Counted from the stretch's first letter, positions 25,460-34,076 are shown. The stretch: 64,000 bases of DNA from JALZKA01 sp963721645 (GCA_963721645.1 CAVRJK010000002.1:1612001-1676000); one strand, 5' to 3'. A program made the numbers and translations. The notes: generated from the sequence alone by a model not told the origin.

Positions 25460-26281
25460 ATGGAAGAACTCTTAAACGAATACTTCAACATCGACATCAT
25501 GCGGGAGTACGCCCCGCGGGTGCTCGAGGGTTTTTGGTTCACGATCAAGCTGTCGGTCCTGGCGGGGATCCTCTCGCTCGCATGGGGGCTGATCCTGGCG
25601 GTGCTGCGCCAGACTCCCGGCAAGCTGGGCGCGATAGTCCGCTGGCCGACGATCGCCTACATCGACGTCATGCGCGGCTTGCCGCAGCTGATCATCATCT
25701 TGCTGGTCTTCGGTTTTTTCGGCGAGCTCGCTGACAGCGGTCTCTTGCCGCTCGAGATCGCAATCCCGCGATGGCTTGGTCAGCCGGACCCGTTTTGGTA
25801 CGGCACGCTGGCAATCACGCTTTGCTACGGCGCCTACATGGCCGAGGTCTACCGGGCCGGCATCGAGGCCGTCCCCCTGGGCCAGACCGAAGCAGCGCGC
25901 TCCCTCGGCATGAGCAACGGGCAGTCGATGCGCTACGTGATCGTCCCGCAGGCCGTCCGAAAGGTCATCCCGCCGCTCCTCAACGACTTCATCGCGCTGA
26001 TGAAGGACACCTCCCTGGTCGCGTTCATCGGCTTGCTCGAAGTCGTCCAGGTAGGTCGCGACGTTCAGCAGACAGAGTTCAACTCGTCCGCACTGATGCT
26101 CGGCGCGATCTTGTACCTCCTGGTCACGATCCCGCTGGCGCGCCTCCTCGACCACCTGATCGCCCGCCAGCAGCGCAAGGAAGCACGCGGGTTGGGTGGA
26201 GACGATGACGACGACGGCAGCAGCCCTGCCCCCGATGCGCCGATCTCGTCCGCGGGAGGTGTCGGTCTTCATGGCGGCTGA
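25460..26281 (+). CDS. Amino-acid ABC transporter permease
   Basis: HisM/GlnP-type integral membrane subunit. The 273-aa protein contains VLEGFWFTIKLSVLAGILSL, a run of about five TM helices including AYIDVMRGLPQLIIILLVFG, and the EAA coupling loop EAARSLGMSNGQSMRYVIVP followed by QAVRKVIPPL. The C-terminal tail is cytosolic and Asp/Pro-rich. Its stop overlaps the start region of the ATPase gene, consistent with one operon. Confidence 0.93.
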   Translation: MEELLNEYFNIDIMREYAPRVLEGFWFTIKLSVLAGILSLAWGLILAVLRQTPGKLGAIVRWPTIAYIDVMRGLPQLIIILLVFGFFGELADSGLLPLEIAIPRWLGQPDPFWYGTLAITLCYGAYMAEVYRAGIEAVPLGQTEAARSLGMSNGQSMRYVIVPQAVRKVIPPLLNDFIALMKDTSLVAFIGLLEVVQVGRDVQQTEFNSSALMLGAILYLLVTIPLARLLDHLIARQQRKEARGLGGDDDDDGSSPAPDAPISSAGGVGLHGG

Positions 26282-27090
26282 CGGGATGTCCACTTCCGGC
26301 CACGAGGCGCCGACCACCGCGCTTCCTGGTGACGCGGTCAACGAGAGCGGCGCGATCCTCTCCTTGCGCGGCGTCCACAAGCGGTTCGGCAAGCTGCGAG
26401 TACTCGACGGAGTCGACCTGGAGGTCAAGCGAGGAACCGTGACCTGCGTGATCGGCCCGTCTGGCTCGGGCAAGTCGACCCTCCTGCGGTGCATCAACCT
26501 CCTGGCCCCGCCTGAAGCAGGGCTCGATCATGCTGGAGGGCAAGGAGATCGCCCAGAACGTCAAGGGCGAGGATCTCAACTACGTCCGCCAGCGGGTCGG
26601 GATGGTGTTCCAGCAGTTCAACCTGTTCCCGCACATGAGCGCGATCGAGAACGTGTGCATCGCCCAGCGGAAGGTCCTCGACCGATCGGAGAGCGAGGCA
26701 CGCGAGAAGGGCGAGGCGCTTCTGCTACGGGTCGGCCTGGCCGACAAGATCGAGGCCTACCCGGATCGACTTTCCGGCGGCCAGCAACAGCGCGTCGCGA
26801 TCGCACGCGCGCTCGCCATGGAGCCGCGCGTGATGCTTTTCGACGAAGTGACTTCCGCCCTCGACCCCGAACTGGTCAAGGAGGTTCTCGACGTCATGAA
26901 GGAGCTGGCCAGAGAGGGCATGACGATGGTCGTCGTCACGCACGAGATGAACTTCGCCAAGGACGTGGCCGACCAGGTCGCCTTCATGGACGGCGGCGTG
27001 ATCGTCGAGTACGGCCCCCCGTCAGAGGTACTCGGCAACCCACGCGAGGCGCGGACGAAGAAATTCCTGGGCCTGGTGCTCGAGCGCTAG
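26271..27090 (+). pseudogene. Amino-acid ABC transporter ATP-binding protein, frameshifted
   Basis: GlnQ/HisP-type ATPase split over two frames. From ATG 26271 (or 26286) one frame encodes ILSLRGVHKRFGKLRVLDGV and the Walker A GPSGSGKSTLLRCINLLAPP. The coding signal then jumps one frame near the GGG at 26520-26522, where reading one fewer G restores PEAGSIMLEGKEIAQNVKG. The second frame continues to 27090 with VGMVFQQFNLFPHM (Q-loop), LSGGQQQRVAIARALAM, VMLFDEVTSALDPE and VVVTHEM. Everything needed for activity is present apart from the one extra base, so an assembly error is at least as likely as a true pseudogene. Confidence 0.85.
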
Positions 27091-27368
27091 CGGCCGCCGG
27101 CCATGGCCGGGAGGATGACGACGCTGTCGCCGTCGTCGATCGCAGTCTCCAGGCCGTCGAGGACGCGGACGTCCTCATCGTTCAGGTAGACGTTCACGTA
27201 GCGATTGAGCTGGCCGTCCTCTGAGAAGAGTTGGGCATTGGTGTCGGGATGCGCTTCGACCAGCGACGTGAGGACGTCGCCGACGGTCGAACCCTCGGCG
27301 GCAACCTGCGCTTCACCGCCGGTCTGGGCGCGAAGGACGGGCGGGATCTTGACTGTGGCGGACGGCAT
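27087..27368 (-). CDS. MoaD/ThiS-like sulfur carrier protein (CysO-like)
   Basis: The 93-aa beta-grasp carrier has SATVKIPPVLRAQTGGEAQV, LNRYVNVYLNDEDVRVLDGL, then TAIDDGDSVVILPAMAGG, matching mycobacterial CysO and related MoaD proteins. The C-terminus reads AGGR rather than ending in the diglycine that E1 enzymes adenylate, so removal of the last Arg may be needed. It follows the E1 gene by 30 nt in the same operon. Its stop is convergent with the ABC ATPase gene, the two stop codons sharing one CTAG. Confidence 0.9.
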   Translation of the reverse strand: MPSATVKIPPVLRAQTGGEAQVAAEGSTVGDVLTSLVEAHPDTNAQLFSEDGQLNRYVNVYLNDEDVRVLDGLETAIDDGDSVVILPAMAGGR

Positions 27369-27398
27369 CGGGCGGGAATCTAGCGATCGGCGGCCGCG

Positions 27399-28595
27399 TT
27401 ACGCGACCGGCGAGGGCTCCCGGGCAGGCGCTCCGCAAAAGAGCTCGTAATCGGGGAACTTGCCCATTTCCTCGACGGGGATCTCGGGCGCATCCTCTCC
27501 GCAGATCGGGCACGACGGGTCGCGGCGCACCTTGAGCTCGGTGAACGTTGTGCCGAGCGAGTCGTAGAGCAGGAGGCGGCCGGAGAGCGTGTCGCCAATA
27601 CCGATGACGAGCTTTACGACCTCGTTCGCCTGGAGCAGACCCATGAGCCCGGCCATGACGCCGAGGACGCCGTTGGCTCCGCACGATGGAGCAAGCTCCG
27701 GCGGCGGAGGGGTCGGGTAGAGGCAGCGGTAGCAGGGACCGTCATACGGGACGAAGGTGGAAATCTGGCCCTCGAAGCCGAGGATCGAGGCGGAGACGAC
27801 CGGCTTGCGAAGCCGGACGGTCGCGTCGTTCAGGAGATAGCGCGTCGGGAAATTGTCGGCGCCGTCGACGATCACGTCGTAGTCCTCGATGAGGTCGAGA
27901 ATGTTCGAAGAATCGAGCCGGGTGTTGTGCTCGACCACGTTCACGTCGGGATTGAGCGCCTCGATCGCTGCCTTCGCCGAGGCCGTCTTCGGCTGACCCA
28001 CGCGGTCGGTCGTATGGATGACCTGGCGCTGGAGGTTCGACGCGTCAACCACGTCGTCGTCAACCAGGCCGATCGTCCCGACCCCTGCCGCCGCCAGATA
28101 AAGAGCGGTGGGCGAGCCGAGCCCGCCGGCGCCCAACAAAAGCACCTTCGCGTTGAGAAGGGCGACCTGGCCCTCGACCCCGACCTCGGGCAGAAGCGTG
28201 TGGCGCGAGTACCGGTTGCGCTGCTCGGGCGTCAGGCCCTTCGCGTAGACCAGCGGGTAGCCGGCCCCTTCCCACGCGACGATCCCGCCCTCTACCGCGA
28301 CCGCGTCGCCGTAGCCGAGCTCTGAGAGAAGGTCGACGATTTTGGCCGACCGGTTGTCTGTGCGGCAGTGAACGATCAAGCGCTCCGAGGTGTCGGGTGC
28401 GATCTCGTCGATCCGCTCGGCGACCTCGGCCTGCGGGATATGAATCGCCCCCTCGAGATGGGACTCGTCCCATTCGTGCTGCTCGCGGACGTCGATCACT
28501 CGCACGCCTTCGGTGATCTCCTGCCGGGCCTCGTCCACCGGGATCATCTCGATCCTGGCCTTGACTTCCTCCATCGTTTCCGCTGCGCTCGCCAT
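27399..28595 (-). CDS. Rhodanese-E1 fusion: MoeB/ThiF-type sulfur-carrier adenylyl/sulfurtransferase
   Basis: Activates a ubiquitin-like sulfur carrier by adenylation and thiolation. Residues about 10-120 are a rhodanese domain with active-site loop VHCRTDNRSA. Residues about 125-370 are the ThiF/MoeB E1 domain (LLGAGGLGSPTALYLAAAGV, then LVDDDVVDASNLQRQVIHTT; VDGADNFPTRYLLND) with paired zinc cysteines CYRC and CPIC. The domain order is the reverse of MoeZ/MOCS3, where rhodanese is C-terminal. It is upstream of its probable partner, the CysO-like gene, and has AGGA 7 nt before its ATG. Confidence 0.93.
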   Translation of the reverse strand: MASAAETMEEVKARIEMIPVDEARQEITEGVRVIDVREQHEWDESHLEGAIHIPQAEVAERIDEIAPDTSERLIVHCRTDNRSAKIVDLLSELGYGDAVAVEGGIVAWEGAGYPLVYAKGLTPEQRNRYSRHTLLPEVGVEGQVALLNAKVLLLGAGGLGSPTALYLAAAGVGTIGLVDDDVVDASNLQRQVIHTTDRVGQPKTASAKAAIEALNPDVNVVEHNTRLDSSNILDLIEDYDVIVDGADNFPTRYLLNDATVRLRKPVVSASILGFEGQISTFVPYDGPCYRCLYPTPPPPELAPSCGANGVLGVMAGLMGLLQANEVVKLVIGIGDTLSGRLLLYDSLGTTFTELKVRRDPSCPICGEDAPEIPVEEMGKFPDYELFCGAPAREPSPVA

Positions 28596-28602
28596 AAAAG
28601 GT

Positions 28603-28625
28603 CCTAATCTCGGTCGGGATTAAGG
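28603..28625 (-). promoter_or_regulatory. Inverted repeat upstream of rhodanese-E1 gene
   Basis: TAATC and GATTA arms, 8 nt apart, lie inside a partly symmetric CCTAATC...GATTAAGG, ending 8 nt from the E1 start. It is AT-rich for this genome. Its sequence (on the minus strand AATCCCGACC) shares a core with the hairpin before the Rieske gene at 39555, so a common regulator is possible. Confidence 0.35.
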
Positions 28626-28658
28626 GGTTACTTCAGAAAGGATAGCGATCCGGATACG

Positions 28659-28686
28659 CGAAGGGCCGGCGCGTGCCGGCCCTTCG
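28659..28686 (-). terminator. Stem-loop terminator downstream of htpX
   Basis: CGAAGGGCCGGC and GCCGGCCCTTCG form a perfect 12-bp stem with loop GCGT, 27 nt beyond the htpX stop. It probably ends the htpX transcript and also insulates the E1 gene promoter. A T5 run lies on the plus-strand side (28701-28705). Confidence 0.75.
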
Positions 28687-28712
28687 GTGGTCCAGTTCTG
28701 TTTTTCGGAGCG

Positions 28713-29576
28713 CTAGCCGAGCGTCGGGCGCATCTGCCGCAAACGGCGGACCCGCTCCTCGATCGGAGGGTGAGTCGAAAACAGCGCCGCCATGCCCTTG
28801 CCTGCGAAGGGCTTGACGATGTAGAGAGGCTCCGCTGCCGAGTTCACCTGCATCGGGATCTCCGCTGCCGACTCCTCGAGGCGCAGCAGCGCGCTCGCCA
28901 ACGACTCGGGGTTGCCGCAGATCTCAGCACCCGTCGCGTCGGCCGAGTACTCGCGTTGGCGCGAGACGCCGAGCTGGATGAGCGAGGCTGCCAACGGCGC
29001 GAGGATGACCAGCGCCAAGGCAGCGATCAGCCCGAGCGGACCGGAGTCCTCGTCGCCGCCGAACCACAGCAGCATGTAGCCGAGGTACGTGATCGAGGCG
29101 CCGATCGCCGCAGCCACCGACTGGAGCAGCACGTCACGGTTACGAATGTGCGCGAGCTCGTGCGCGATCACGCCACGGAGCTCGTCCTCGGAGAGCCGCT
29201 TCATGATCCCGGCGGTGACCGCCACCGCGGAGTTCTTTGGATTGCGGCCGGTCGCAAACGCGTTGGGTTGCTCCTGCGGAATCACGTAGAGCGACGGCAT
29301 CGGCAGGTCGGCGCGCGTGCAGAGCTCGCGGACCATCTGGTAGAGCCCGGGGGCCTGCTCCTCGGTGACCGGCTTGGCGCCGCTCATCTTGATCGCGATC
29401 CTGTCGGAGAAAAACCACGACCCCAGGTTGATGAGCAAAGCGATGCCCAGGAAGAGTGCGGCCATGTCAGGCCCGCCGACGAGCGCACCGATGCCGACCA
29501 GGAGGCCGCCGAGGGTGGCCATCAGAAGGACGGTCCGAAGACCGGCAGCGACGTTGGACTTGCGAGTGGTAGTCAT
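28713..29576 (-). CDS. htpX: Membrane zinc metalloprotease HtpX (M48)
   Basis: Quality-control endoprotease of the cytoplasmic membrane. The 287-aa protein has N-terminal TM helices (LRTVLLMATLGGLLVGIGAL and ALFLGIALLINLGSWFF), zinc motif HELAH (His139, Glu140, His143), a second TM pair after it, and REYSADATGAE supplying the third ligand (Glu209). Length and topology match HtpX. The preceding 207-nt gap (29577-29783) contains no gene; it has a degenerate dyad GGGGTCTAGACCC...AGACCCAGGACCCC near 29715-29765. Confidence 0.95.
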   Translation of the reverse strand: MTTTRKSNVAAGLRTVLLMATLGGLLVGIGALVGGPDMAALFLGIALLINLGSWFFSDRIAIKMSGAKPVTEEQAPGLYQMVRELCTRADLPMPSLYVIPQEQPNAFATGRNPKNSAVAVTAGIMKRLSEDELRGVIAHELAHIRNRDVLLQSVAAAIGASITYLGYMLLWFGGDEDSGPLGLIAALALVILAPLAASLIQLGVSRQREYSADATGAEICGNPESLASALLRLEESAAEIPMQVNSAAEPLYIVKPFAGKGMAALFSTHPPIEERVRRLRQMRPTLG

Positions 29577-29783
29577 GAGCTTCTAGTTCTCCTTAGGTAT
29601 CCGATGCCAGGGCGTCCGGCCCAATTCTCAAAGTCGTCCATGACTCTGAAGTTCCTATAGACATGATCGCAGGCGGACGAATGTTGGACATGAGGGCCAG
29701 TCTTCATTCATCCTGGGGTCTAGACCCTTGACGAGATCTCCGATACATAGACCCAGGACCCCACCGTCGGCCCCGACTGCTCG

Positions 29784-30833
29784 ATGAAGCGCTCACGAAC
29801 ACTCATGACCCAGGTCCTGGCGGTGAACCTGCTGTTGATCGTTGCGGCAGTGGTCGCCGCCACGCTCGCGACCAGCCCGCGCTTCGAGCTCTCCGCCTAT
29901 CCGGAGGCCGGCCTGGTCCTGGGCCTGGCGATCGCACTGACCGTTCTCGTCAACGTCTTTTTGCTTCAGCGCCGGATGCGGCCGCTCGAGCAGCTCGTCG
30001 ATGAGATGGAGCGGGCCGACCTCTCGCGCCCCGGCTCCAACCTGAGTGAAGTGGCCGGGATCGGCGAGCCGGAGGAGGTGGAGCGGCTCCACCGGACTTT
30101 TCGCCGCATGCTCGAGCGCCTCGAGACGGAGCGCCGGCGCGCGTCGAGCGCCGCCCTGACCGCGCAGGAGGAAGAGCGCTCCCGAATCGCGCGCGACCTC
30201 CACGACGAGGTGAACCAGTCGCTCACCGGCCTTCTGCTGCGCCTCGAGGCCCTGCGCGAGCAGGCACCGTACGAGCTCGCGAAGGAGATCGACGACACCA
30301 AGGCCCTCGCCAACCAGGCGATGCAGGAGCTCTTGACGCTCGCTCGCCAGCTCCGTCCCACCGCGCTCGACGATCTGGGCCTCAAGGCAGCGCTGGCCGG
30401 GAACGTGACCGAGCTGGATCGCCGCAGCGCGCTCGAGGTCTCGTTTCGCTCAGACGCCTCGACCTACTCAGATCTCTCCGCTGACGCCCAGCTCGTCGTA
30501 TACCGAGTCGCGCAAGAGGCTCTGTCAAACGCCGCTCAGCACGCCGAGGCTGAGTCCGTCGAGGTCAGCCTGGCTCGCATGGACGGCACCGTCGAGTTGA
30601 CGGTTACCGACGACGGGCGCGGCTTTACCTTCGACCAGGCGAGCCGCGGACTGGGCATGGGGGGCATGCGTGAGCGAGCCCTACTCGTGGGCGGAGACCT
30701 GCGAATCGAGTCCCGTCCGGGCGTCGGCACAAGGGTTAGGCTCCGCGTGCCGATAGAGAATGTTGATGGAAGCGCCCCTCCGGGACAGTCAGATGGCATT
30801 ACGTCCGGCGTCGGTGAACCCCCCTCGAGCTGA
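29784..30833 (+). CDS. NarL-type sensor histidine kinase (HisKA_3)
   Basis: The 349-aa membrane kinase has two TM helices (MTQVLAVNLLLIVAAVVAAT and AGLVLGLAIALTVLVNVFLL) with only about 15 residues between them, then a HAMP-like linker. The dimerisation helix is AQEEERSRIARDLHDEVNQS (His140), and the ATPase has N-box EALSNAAQHAEAE and G-box DDGRGF and GLGMGGMRERA. The minimal extracytoplasmic loop suggests it senses membrane or intracellular state. It pairs with the LuxR-type regulator 4 nt downstream. Confidence 0.93.
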   Translation: MKRSRTLMTQVLAVNLLLIVAAVVAATLATSPRFELSAYPEAGLVLGLAIALTVLVNVFLLQRRMRPLEQLVDEMERADLSRPGSNLSEVAGIGEPEEVERLHRTFRRMLERLETERRRASSAALTAQEEERSRIARDLHDEVNQSLTGLLLRLEALREQAPYELAKEIDDTKALANQAMQELLTLARQLRPTALDDLGLKAALAGNVTELDRRSALEVSFRSDASTYSDLSADAQLVVYRVAQEALSNAAQHAEAESVEVSLARMDGTVELTVTDDGRGFTFDQASRGLGMGGMRERALLVGGDLRIESRPGVGTRVRLRVPIENVDGSAPPGQSDGITSGVGEPPSS

Positions 30834-30837
30834 GCCA

Positions 30838-31467
30838 ATGAGAGTTGTAATCGCAGACGACCATGGAATCGTCCGTTCGGGCGTACGAATGTTGCTCGAG
30901 CGCCAGACGGATATCGAGGTGGTCGGAGAGGCTGAGAACGGCGCCGACGCCCGCGATCTCGCCATCCGCGAGCGCCCCGACCTCGCGATCCTCGACGTGA
31001 AGATGCCAAAGCTCACGGGCCTTCAGGCGACTCGCGAGATCAAGGAGCAAGCCCCCGAGGTAGCCATTCTGATCCTCTCCATGTACGACGACGAGCGCTA
31101 CCTCTTCGAGGCTCTCAAGGCCGGCGCCTCCGGCTACGTCCTCAAGGCGCAGGCCGACTCGGATCTGATGGCGGCGGTCCGCGCGGTCGAGAAGGGGGAG
31201 CCGTTCCTCACGCCGGCGGCACAACAGGCGCTGATCAAGGATGTCCTGGGCGAAGGGGAGGCGCGCTCGGACGAGCTCACGCCGCGCGAGCAGGAGGTCG
31301 TAAAGCTCGTCGCCGAGGCCCACACCAACAAGGAGATCGCCGACATCCTCCACCTCTCCGAGAAGACCGTCGAGAACCATCGCTCGAACGCGATGAAGAA
31401 GCTCGGAATGCGCGACCGCGTCGAACTCGTGCGATACGCGATCCGCCGCGGCCTGATCGAGCCGTAA
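30838..31467 (+). CDS. NarL/LuxR-type response regulator
   Basis: The 209-aa protein starts at ATG 30838, 4 nt after the kinase stop. Receiver domain: RVVIADDHGIVRSGVRMLLE, phospho-acceptor Asp53 in LAILDVKMP. The C-terminal LuxR helix-turn-helix is LTPREQEVVKLVAEAHTNKE followed by IADILHLSEKTVENHRSNAM. It is cognate to the upstream kinase. Target genes are unknown; the next gene, the Rrf2 regulator, begins 29 nt later and may be co-transcribed. Confidence 0.94.
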   Translation: MRVVIADDHGIVRSGVRMLLERQTDIEVVGEAENGADARDLAIRERPDLAILDVKMPKLTGLQATREIKEQAPEVAILILSMYDDERYLFEALKAGASGYVLKAQADSDLMAAVRAVEKGEPFLTPAAQQALIKDVLGEGEARSDELTPREQEVVKLVAEAHTNKEIADILHLSEKTVENHRSNAMKKLGMRDRVELVRYAIRRGLIEP

Positions 31468-31496
31468 AACCCACCCGCTCGCTAGGATTTCTGGCG

Positions 31497-31970
31497 ATGC
31501 TGTTTTCGACCAAGGCGGAGTACGGAGTCAGGCTCATGGTCGAGCTCGGACGCCGAACCGACGGCGCAAGGCCGGAGGAGTCGACTCCGGTCTCGCTGAC
31601 CGCAGTCGCCGAAGCGGAGAACCTCCCCCTCTCCTACCTCGAGCACCTGGTCGCAAAGCTGCGTCAAGCCGGACTCGTCACTTCGGTGCGCGGCGCGCAC
31701 GGCGGTTATCGTCTCGCCCGCGACGCATCGGAGATCGCGATGCTGGACGTTGTCCAGGCCCTCGAAGGACCCATCGCCCCGATGGAGTGCTTTCACACGG
31801 AGCGCGAAGGACGCGTTCTCTGTTCGCACGAGGTCGACCCGGACCCTTGCGCGACGAAGCTACTGTGGACGCGCGTTCACGGAGGCGTCACCAAGGCGCT
31901 GGCGGGCACCACGCTCGCTGAGCTTGTCAAGTTCTCAGAAGGCCGCCCGGCCACGCTGACCGTCGCCTGA
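31497..31970 (+). CDS. Rrf2-family regulator with three cysteines (SUF locus regulator)
   Basis: The winged-helix Rrf2 protein has LFSTKAEYGVRLMVELGRR, the recognition helix LPLSYLEHLVAKLRQAGLV, and wing RGAHGGYRLAR. Cys98, Cys109 and Cys118 form a likely Fe-S ligand set, with wider spacing than IscR (Cys92/98/104). It sits immediately upstream of sufC, so it is the probable Fe-S-responsive regulator of the SUF genes, comparable to SufR/IscR. The gap before it holds AGGATTT, similar to half of the inverted repeat at 39555. Confidence 0.9.
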   Translation: MLFSTKAEYGVRLMVELGRRTDGARPEESTPVSLTAVAEAENLPLSYLEHLVAKLRQAGLVTSVRGAHGGYRLARDASEIAMLDVVQALEGPIAPMECFHTEREGRVLCSHEVDPDPCATKLLWTRVHGGVTKALAGTTLAELVKFSEGRPATLTVA

Positions 31971-32003
31971 CCACCCCCCACCCACTCACGACTGGAGCTT
32001 TCA

Positions 32004-32777
32004 ATGGCAGACCTAGAGATCCGCAACCTGCACGTCTCGGCCGAGGACAAAGAGATCCTCAAGGGCGTCGACCTCGAGGTCTCGAAGGGCGAGATCCACG
32101 CGCTGATGGGCCCGAACGGCTCGGGCAAGTCCACGCTCGCGAACATCGTCATGGGCCATCCGTCCCTGGAGGTCACCGAGGGCACCATCCACTTCCTCGG
32201 AGAAGACATCACCGAGGCCGATCCCGAGGAGCGCTCGCGCATGGGACTCTTCATGGCCTTCCAGTACCCGGTCGCGATCCCCGGCGTAACCGTCGCCAAG
32301 TATCTGCGCATGGCAGTCAACGCCCATCGTGACGCCCGCGGCGAGAAGGAGATCAAGCTGAAGGACTTCCGCAAGACCACGGAAGAGGCGATGGAGCTCG
32401 TCAACATCCCCCGCGAGTTCTCAAGCCGCTACTTGAACGAGGGCTTCTCGGGCGGCGAGAAGAAGCGCATGGAGATCCTTCAGCTCGCGATGCTCCAGCC
32501 GCAGATGGCCGTCCTCGACGAGACCGACTCCGGCCTCGACATCGACGCGCTCCGTGTCGTATCCGAAGGCGTGAACAAGTTCGCCGGCCCCGACATGGGC
32601 GCGTTGATCATCACCCATTATCAGCGCATCCTCCACCTGATCGAGCCGAGCCGCGTCCACGTGATGTATCAGGGGCGGATCGTCAAGGAGGGCGGCCCCG
32701 AGCTGGTCTCCGAGCTCGAGGACAAGGGCTATGCGCCGATCATCGCCGAGGTCGAAGGAGCCGCCGCGACGGCCTAG
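32004..32777 (+). CDS. sufC: Fe-S cluster assembly ATPase SufC
   Basis: ABC-type ATPase of the SufBCD scaffold. The 257-aa protein has Walker A MGPNGSGKST, the SufC-specific MGLFMAFQYPVAIPGVTVAK, signature FSGGEKKRMEILQLAML, Walker B MAVLDETDSGLDIDAL, and THYQRIL. It is first of the Suf proteins after Rrf2, an unusual position since actinobacterial loci normally run B-D-C-S-U. Confidence 0.97.
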   Translation: MADLEIRNLHVSAEDKEILKGVDLEVSKGEIHALMGPNGSGKSTLANIVMGHPSLEVTEGTIHFLGEDITEADPEERSRMGLFMAFQYPVAIPGVTVAKYLRMAVNAHRDARGEKEIKLKDFRKTTEEAMELVNIPREFSSRYLNEGFSGGEKKRMEILQLAMLQPQMAVLDETDSGLDIDALRVVSEGVNKFAGPDMGALIITHYQRILHLIEPSRVHVMYQGRIVKEGGPELVSELEDKGYAPIIAEVEGAAATA

Positions 32778-32801
32778 CGGCCGCCCGGGGCGCCACCCAA
32801 G

Positions 32802-34046
32802 ATGGCAACGCCCGCCACTCGGAATCCGCTCGAGGCCGTCCGCGACTCCTTTCCCGCGCTCCAGCGGGAGATCAACGGCAAGCCGGTCGCCTATCTCGAC
32901 TCGGGCGCCTCGTCGCAGCGCGTCCTGGCCTCCATCCAGGCCGTGGACCGCTACGAGCGCCGCCACCACTCGAACGTCCACCGCGGCTCGCACACCCTCT
33001 CGGCAGAGGCGACGGCCGCGTACGAGGGAGCCAGGGCGACGGTCGCCGACCACCTGGGCGCAGCCGACCGGCGCGAGATCATCTTCGTCCGTAACGCCAC
33101 CGAGGCGCTCAACCTCGTGGCGCGTGCGTGGGGAGACGCGAACGTCGGAGCCGGCGATCGGATCGTGCTCACCGAGATGGAGCACCACTCCAACATCGTC
33201 CCCTGGCAGCAGCTGGCCGAGCGTGCCGGCGCCGAGATCGACTGGGTCCCTGTCAGCGCCGAGGGCCTACTCGACATGGCGGCTCTCGACGAAGCTCTCG
33301 GACGCAGTCCCAAGGTCTTGGCGATCACCCATCTCTCGAACGTTCTCGGCACGCTCAACCCGCTCGCCGAGATCTCTCGCTTGGCCCACGACGCAGGCGC
33401 CATTGTCGTCGCGGACGGCGCCCAGGCAGCGCCGAAACTGGCCGTCGACGTCGCGGAGCTCGGCGTCGACTTCTACGCGCTGACCGGCCACAAGGCCTAC
33501 GCCCCCACCGGGATCGGCGCTCTGTGGGGCAGGCTCGACCTCCTGCGCGGGATGGAGCCCTTCCTCGGAGGCGGCTCGATGATCCGCAAGGTGACCACAC
33601 AAGGCACCACCTGGGCCGACGTTCCTGCCCGCTTCGAGGCCGGCACGCCCGCGATCGCGCAGGCGATCGGTCTTGCCGCTGCGATCCGCTGGCTCGACGG
33701 CATCGGCATGGATCGCGTTACCGCGCACGAGCGCGAGATCACCGCGTATGCGATGGATCGGTTGGCCGCCGTGCCCGGGCTCGAGATCTTCGGACCGCCG
33801 GCGAGCCCGGACCGGGTCGGCCCCGTGTCGTTCGAGGTCGAGGGAGTTCACGCCCATGACGTCTCGGAGATCCTCGACCGCCACGGCGTCGCAGTTCGCG
33901 CCGGTCATCACTGCGCCCAACCCCTGATGGAGCGTCTGGGTGTAGCCGCGACGGCGCGCGCGAGCTTCGGCATCTACACGACCGCCGAGGAGATCGATCG
34001 TCTGGTCGCAGGGCTCGAAGACGCGCGCAGGATCTTCTCCGCGTAG
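32802..34046 (+). CDS. sufS: Cysteine desulfurase SufS
   Basis: PLP enzyme that takes sulfur from cysteine to supply SufU. The 414-aa protein has FPALQREINGKPVAYLDSGA, the PLP lysine in YALTGHKAYAPTGIGALWGR, and the catalytic Cys in VRAGHHCAQPLM of the group II desulfurases. It starts 24 nt after sufC. sufU lies 5 kb away, past a SnoaL-like protein and an oxidoreductase. Confidence 0.96.
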   Translation: MATPATRNPLEAVRDSFPALQREINGKPVAYLDSGASSQRVLASIQAVDRYERRHHSNVHRGSHTLSAEATAAYEGARATVADHLGAADRREIIFVRNATEALNLVARAWGDANVGAGDRIVLTEMEHHSNIVPWQQLAERAGAEIDWVPVSAEGLLDMAALDEALGRSPKVLAITHLSNVLGTLNPLAEISRLAHDAGAIVVADGAQAAPKLAVDVAELGVDFYALTGHKAYAPTGIGALWGRLDLLRGMEPFLGGGSMIRKVTTQGTTWADVPARFEAGTPAIAQAIGLAAAIRWLDGIGMDRVTAHEREITAYAMDRLAAVPGLEIFGPPASPDRVGPVSFEVEGVHAHDVSEILDRHGVAVRAGHHCAQPLMERLGVAATARASFGIYTTAEEIDRLVAGLEDARRIFSA

Positions 34047-34076
34047 CTCCCCCGGAAGGTTTAAGCTGCCCGCGGA

